Below are positions 60,853 through 64,000 of a stretch of DNA of 64,000 nucleotides, one piece after another. Position 1 is the stretch's first letter; each line of letters starts with the position of its first letter. Both the position numbers and the translations under genes were made by a program. The notes under the pieces are model-generated. The model did no database searches. It was not told where the DNA came from and worked only from the letters and a program-made list of their open reading frames with translations. Source of the stretch: Paenibacillus sp. JNUCC-31 (GTDB lineage: Bacteria; Bacillota; Bacilli; Paenibacillales; Paenibacillaceae); assembly GCF_014844075.1 (NCBI RefSeq), contig NZ_CP062165.1, forward strand, positions 3,906,001 to 3,970,000, read 5' to 3'.

Positions 60853-61189
60853 GGGCTGTCTCGGTAGGGCTCCCGCTACGGGGAGGCGTGCCCGAACGGC
60901 TGCTCAGCGTCATGTGCCAAACTTTACAAGGTACCTAAGGAATCTACCGCATCTTAAATGACGGATTGTTAATACATGCTAATTTTAACGAACTTCAGTG
61001 ACGCCATTTCAGTGCAAACACGGCTTCAGAGCTTAAAAAGCGGCGTAACCGATGACATAACGTCTTTGTGATTCGTTACATCTCAGGACGGTGCAAATGA
61101 GAGCGAATAACGTGTGCCAGGTTCGTTAGACCATAATAATGATAACAAGGGGCGCCCATCGTCATGCTTATGACTGATGGGACAGCCCC
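60853..61189. mobile_element. MITE-like element with IS1182-type ends, no coding capacity
   Basis: About 337 bases with no credible gene. The left end reads GGGCTGTCTC and the right end, inverted, GGGGCTGTCCCATC. These are the same kind of termini as the IS element at 10531-12304. The right end also folds into a subterminal hairpin (GGGGCGCCCATC at 61149-61160 with GATGGGACAGCCCC at 61176-61189), parallel to that of the IS. It may be a non-autonomous derivative moved by a related transposase. Part of the right end could also work as a terminator. Confidence 0.5.
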
Positions 61190-61215
61190 TCTTCACTTTG
61201 GTCTGTAGAAACGGG

Positions 61216-61788
61216 TTAGGCTTTGTGAAGGTGATGCAGCCCACTCAGAAAAGCGGCAATGGTCAGACGCAAGCTTTCGTCCGGGTCAAAGTCCATGCCG
61301 AAGCCGCCTTGCGCCCCCATAGAGGCGAAGCCATGACACAGGCTGCGCAAACCACGGACTGCATGCAATGCTTCCGCTTCGGTTAGCGGGTAGGGCTGCA
61401 GAATATGTAGCAGCACCTCCAACGCAGCTGTGCTGGCCGCAGCGAGCTGCGGTTCCTCGCGGTCCGGGGCATGAAATGAGGCTTCATACAGCCCCGGATG
61501 CTCTCGGACGAAGGCGATATATGCGGCAGCAACCGCTTGAATGGCTTCGTCGCCCGAGCGGTCAGCCGCTGCCGCGGTTAATGCGCGGCTGAGCTGCTGT
61601 ACAGACATCAGCGCCAGTTCCTGGCGAAGCCCTGGAAGTCCGCTGATGTGGTTGTACAGCGACGGGGAGCGCACATCCAGCCGCTGGGCCAGGGCGGCCA
61701 GCGTCAGCGCATGGAATCCGTCGCTGTCGGCGAGCTGGGCGGCTGCGCTTAACAGAGCGCTGCGATCCAGACCCTGCCGCGGGCTCAA
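61216..61788 (-). CDS. TetR/AcrR family repressor with WHG-type C-terminus
   Basis: A 190-residue regulator. The N-terminal helix-turn-helix is GFHALTLAALAQRLDVRSPS and LYNHISG. The C-terminal domain has AYIAFVREHPGLYEASF and LRSLCHGFASMGAQGGFGM, as in TetR proteins with the WHG domain. It overlaps the end of the metallo-hydrolase gene by four bases and is made from the same transcript. The promoter of that transcript carries two CTAAT-N3-ATTAG palindromes, very likely its own operator. Confidence 0.9.
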   Translation of the reverse strand: MSPRQGLDRSALLSAAAQLADSDGFHALTLAALAQRLDVRSPSLYNHISGLPGLRQELALMSVQQLSRALTAAAADRSGDEAIQAVAAAYIAFVREHPGLYEASFHAPDREEPQLAAASTAALEVLLHILQPYPLTEAEALHAVRGLRSLCHGFASMGAQGGFGMDFDPDESLRLTIAAFLSGLHHLHKA

Positions 61789-62510
61789 AGGCGCCCCCCG
61801 GCAGGGCTCAGCCGGTGCTCTGCGTCAGCCGCTGCTGCGAGCATGGCGGCCGCGGGCTGGCGCAGGAGTCGTCCGTGCCCTACAGCGAGCACGGACGGCT
61901 CCAGCTCAGCCAGGCGCTTGGCGCTGGCAAGAGCAAGTTCACGGTTCCAGGTCGCAAGCGCCGGGAACGGGAAGAGCGGGCGCAGGCGGCCGGATACGGC
62001 GAGACCGCCATGCAGCTGGTACGCGTCGCCAGCGATCAGCACGCGGCTGCGCGTATCCATGAAGGCCATGTGGCCAGGCGTATGGCCCGGAGTAGCAATG
62101 GCGACCAGGGAGCCGATCTGGTCGCCGTCATCCAGCAAGCGATCCGGCCGGGTTCGCACCGCTTTGGGCACACTGCCGCGCACAGGGGTCTGTGGCTCGC
62201 CGGGAAGCAGGGAAGCATCTCCGGCCAGCAGCGGGGCATCCCGTCTGGAGATGCAGACTTCGACATGGGGCAGAGTATCCTTAAGACCATCCAGTGCACC
62301 AACATGATCGCCATGAGCATGAGTCAGAATGATGCGGGTAATGGGTTTGCCGAGGGATTGTGCAGTAGCCAGAATCCCTTTGAGGCTGAATGGCATTCCG
62401 GTATCAATCAGGGTAAATCCATCCTCTTCTTCGACAAGATATACATTCACGGGGAAGAGGCGTGGAAGAAATGAAATTTGAATGACGGCATGTTCACGGG
62501 TGATTCGCAT
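61785..62510 (-). CDS. MBL-fold metallo-hydrolase
   Basis: A 241-residue enzyme with the zinc-binding THAHGDHVGAL (HxHxDH), GHTPGHMAF, LIAGDAYQL and a C-terminal GHGRLL supplying the remaining ligands. This set is typical of glyoxalase II-like and related hydrolases; the substrate is not evident. It is the first gene of the operon with the TetR regulator, and GAGGAGGG precedes the ATG. It is richer in G+C than the surroundings near its 3' end, as is tetR. Confidence 0.9.
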   Translation of the reverse strand: MRITREHAVIQISFLPRLFPVNVYLVEEEDGFTLIDTGMPFSLKGILATAQSLGKPITRIILTHAHGDHVGALDGLKDTLPHVEVCISRRDAPLLAGDASLLPGEPQTPVRGSVPKAVRTRPDRLLDDGDQIGSLVAIATPGHTPGHMAFMDTRSRVLIAGDAYQLHGGLAVSGRLRPLFPFPALATWNRELALASAKRLAELEPSVLAVGHGRLLRQPAAAMLAAAADAEHRLSPAGGRL

Positions 62511-62526
62511 GATAAAACCCTCCTCA

Positions 62527-62572
62527 AAACTAATGATATTAGTAATATAACTAATACCATTAGTTTTTGCAA
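62527..62572 (-). promoter_or_regulatory. Promoter and TetR-type double operator of the metallo-hydrolase operon
   Basis: On the - strand, TTGCAA (62572-62567), a 17-base spacer and TATATT (62549-62544) form a SigA-type promoter. CTAATACCATTAG (62551-62563) lies in the spacer and CTAATGATATTAG (62530-62542) just downstream of the -10. Both are palindromes of CTAAT-N3-ATTAG, 21 bases apart (two helical turns). Repressor bound to either would block RNA polymerase. Confidence 0.8.
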
Positions 62573-62638
62573 TCCCTGTGTCGATATTCGTTTAGAACAG
62601 AAAAATTTAAAATAAAGATCCACTTGACAAAAAAAGCG

Positions 62639-62735
62639 TTTTCAAAATGACGATAACCGATTATAATAATCACGTAAGCCCTTTCATATGTCTATCTTAT
62701 TGGAGCCTTTCGCGAAGCGATTGGCTCACTTTTTT
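62639..62735 (+). promoter_or_regulatory. Possible promoter with an early terminator (short RNA?)
   Basis: TTTTCA (62639-62644), 17 bases and TATAAT (62662-62667) resemble a promoter. About 35 bases further GAGCC (62703-62707) pairs with GGCTC (62723-62727), with an inner TTCGCGAA, followed by ACTTTTTT. A transcript of roughly 60 bases would result. It could also be a simple operon terminator. Evidence is sequence pattern only. Confidence 0.3.
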
Positions 62736-62850
62736 GTTCTTTTTCATGGAAATACGACCCAAATTTGATGATATACGATCGACGAAAAGAGATTGTAATT
62801 CCTGCCTGTGTCGGGATAAATCAGGATTCCTAACCGACTGTTGGAGAGTG

Positions 62851-62888
62851 TTGACAAAGATAACTGTTATTCCTATAATAACAGTTAT
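62851..62888 (+). promoter_or_regulatory. Promoter and palindromic operator of the Rrf2 gene
   Basis: TTGACA (62851-62856), a 17-base spacer and TATAAT (62874-62879) make a consensus SigA promoter. ATAACTGTTAT (62860-62870) and ATAACAGTTAT (62878-62888) form a perfect inverted repeat that covers the spacer and the end of the -10. Autorepression by the Rrf2 protein encoded 55 bases on is likely. Confidence 0.85.
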
Positions 62889-62942
62889 ACTTGCCTTGGA
62901 ATGAATTTTTATCGGTGGAATGTGCCGGGAAAGGAGTAAGTA

Positions 62943-63407
62943 ATGAACAGCGAATTTACCATTGCTGTGCACTGTCTGGTCTTTCTGTCCATGAAGGATG
63001 AATGTATGGCCAATAGTGAAGACTTGTCTCAAAGTGTTGGTACACATCCAGCCAGAGTACGCAAGGTTCTTAGTGTTCTGAGGAAGAATGGATACCTGAC
63101 CACCAAGGAAGGTGCCCACGGTGGATATTTGCTCAGTCGTCCGAGTAAGGACATCAAGCTTGGAGATTTGTACAGACTGGTAGCGGGCGGGTCACTTGGT
63201 CCCAGCTGGTGTTCGGGAGAATCCGGTTCAACATGCGTCGTTTCTTCCAATATGCAAGAAGTAATGGGAGGCATCTACGATGGAGGCGAACAAGCGTTGA
63301 GTGCTTATTTTGACCGCATATCCATTGAGGATGTGAAGCATCGTATCAGCAATGGGGAAGAATGTTCCTTGTCCAAGGAGCTTTTGTCCACAAAGGACAG
63401 ATCATGA
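62943..63407 (+). CDS. Rrf2 family transcriptional regulator
   Basis: A 154-residue repressor. The winged helix is SEDLSQSVGTHPARVRKVLS and LRKNGYLTTKEGAHGGYLLS. A cysteine pair Cys90/Cys98 in SWCSGESGSTC is in the place where Rrf2 proteins bind a cluster or sense oxidants by disulfide formation, and Cys11 and Cys21 lie near the N-terminus. With the nitroreductase gene downstream it probably answers to electrophile, oxidant or quinone stress. AAAGGAG precedes the ATG. Confidence 0.88.
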   Translation: MNSEFTIAVHCLVFLSMKDECMANSEDLSQSVGTHPARVRKVLSVLRKNGYLTTKEGAHGGYLLSRPSKDIKLGDLYRLVAGGSLGPSWCSGESGSTCVVSSNMQEVMGGIYDGGEQALSAYFDRISIEDVKHRISNGEECSLSKELLSTKDRS

Positions 63408-63653
63408 CGGATAATACTGCTAACGCTTCTTCATGATCTGGCCTTGGACTGCTGCTGCTGGTTTGCTGGACAGGCTATAAGGGCGTTTGCTCCGGTTGTA
63501 AGATCCGTTGATGTTTCAGGCGATTCCGGGCATAACGTGAACACAGATGGAAGCGATCGTCTGCGCTGATGTTATTTTCGGAGGGTAAGTACTCGGTAGA
63601 GTTTGGCCTTGCGAACTTAAAAAAAATAAAAAAAGAACTTGGGAGTGGAACAC

Positions 63654-64000
63654 ATGTCCAGCATTGAAAACAATGAAACACTTCGTGTGATTAGCGAACG
63701 TCACGCTGTCAAAAAGTACGAAAAAGATTTTGTTATGCCTGAAGCAGATCTGAACGCGATCCTGACTGCCGCTTCCGAAGCACCGTCTTCATGGAATCTG
63801 CAGCACTGGAAATTCCTCGTGATCGAATCCGAAGCGGACAAAGCCAAGTTGCTGCCAATCGCTTACGGCCAAAGTCAAATCACAGACAGCTCCGTTACTA
63901 TCGCCGTACTCGGAGATCTGGAAGCGAACCGCAACGCCGTGATTTATGATCAGGCTGTTGAAGCAGGTGCAATCCCGGCTGAAGTTCGTGACGCATTGGT
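63654..64000 (+). CDS. Nitroreductase family protein, 3' end outside the window
   Basis: The first 115 residues of an FMN-dependent nitroreductase-type enzyme. RHAVKKYEKDFVMPEADLNA and AASEAPSSWNLQHWKFLVIE contain the usual Arg, Ser and Asn-Gln contacts to FMN (family knowledge). These enzymes reduce nitro groups, quinones or enones with NAD(P)H. CTTGGGAG precedes the ATG at 63654. The interval 63408-63653 to the Rrf2 gene holds no gene that I can support. The gene continues beyond base 64000. Confidence 0.88.
   Translation, partial: MSSIENNETLRVISERHAVKKYEKDFVMPEADLNAILTAASEAPSSWNLQHWKFLVIESEADKAKLLPIAYGQSQITDSSVTIAVLGDLEANRNAVIYDQAVEAGAIPAEVRDAL

Noticed and set aside
61541..62474. Overlapping + strand frames of 154-219 codons
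   Set aside because: They are GC-rich shadows of the TetR and metallo-hydrolase genes, which carry complete motifs.

Overview
The window looks like chromosome from a Paenibacillus-type Gram-positive. Shine-Dalgarno sites are strong AGGAGG-like, TTG and GTG starts are common, and stem-loop terminators followed by T runs are frequent. Gene content fits: KipI/KipA-type 5-oxoprolinase genes, CcdC, DUF1572, DUF952, DUF2785 and DUF2809 proteins, and an IS1182-type element. I see no rRNA, tRNA, CRISPR array or prophage.

Layout. 1-7760: housekeeping and small-domain genes (GrpB partial, DUF2809, GNAT, DUF952, DinB-like, histidine phosphatase, DUF2785), the 5-oxoprolinase set pxpB-pxpC-pxpA, a NUDIX hydrolase, copy A of a structured intergenic repeat, and a PPOX-fold protein. 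8.2-12.3 kb: a secreted LysM-bearing nucleotidase/phosphodiesterase with an intact IS1182-type element just behind it. 12.4-17.3 kb: an EAL protein, a chemoreceptor and an ArsB-type pump. 17.5-22.3 kb: an AT-rich sugar module (PRD/PTS regulator, class II aldolase, fructose-type PTS). 22.4-26.5 kb: repeat copy B and the Pho-type operon pstS-pstC-pstA-pstB. 26.7-28.9 kb: a tandem glycine riboswitch ahead of the serine dehydratase genes. 29-38.7 kb: a GH13 enzyme, a two-component system coupled to an LanFEG-like ABC transporter, a four-PAS hybrid kinase and lactate dehydrogenase. 40-44.4 kb: a MerR-like protein, a small protein kinase, methionine aminopeptidase and an oxidoreductase.

The main find is at 44.5-58.5 kb. 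Two short precursor peptides, a LanM synthetase, a C39-peptidase ABC exporter, a secreted subtilase and an S2P-like membrane metalloprotease match, part for part, the enterococcal cytolysin system (CylLL, CylLS, CylM, CylB, CylA, CylI). Both precursors carry a double-glycine site followed by a (G/A)DVQPE hexapeptide and a TTPxC start, parallel to the two-step GDVQAE processing of cytolysin. Directly downstream is a complete comQXPA-type quorum-sensing locus: a ComQ-like prenyltransferase, a 60-residue ComX-like peptide with Trp three residues from its end, a ComP-like kinase and a ComA-like regulator. TTGCG/CGCAA half-sites cluster in the precursor, synthetase and comX promoter regions, and a 21-22 bp motif is shared by two of them. 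This suggests, but does not prove, that the prenylated-pheromone circuit controls the lanthipeptide genes in place of the CylR1/CylR2 pair.

58.6-64 kb: CcdC, an unknown membrane-anchored protein, a MITE-like element with IS1182-like ends, a TetR/metallo-hydrolase operon with a clear autoregulatory promoter, and an Rrf2 regulator with a palindromic operator ahead of a nitroreductase cut by the window end.
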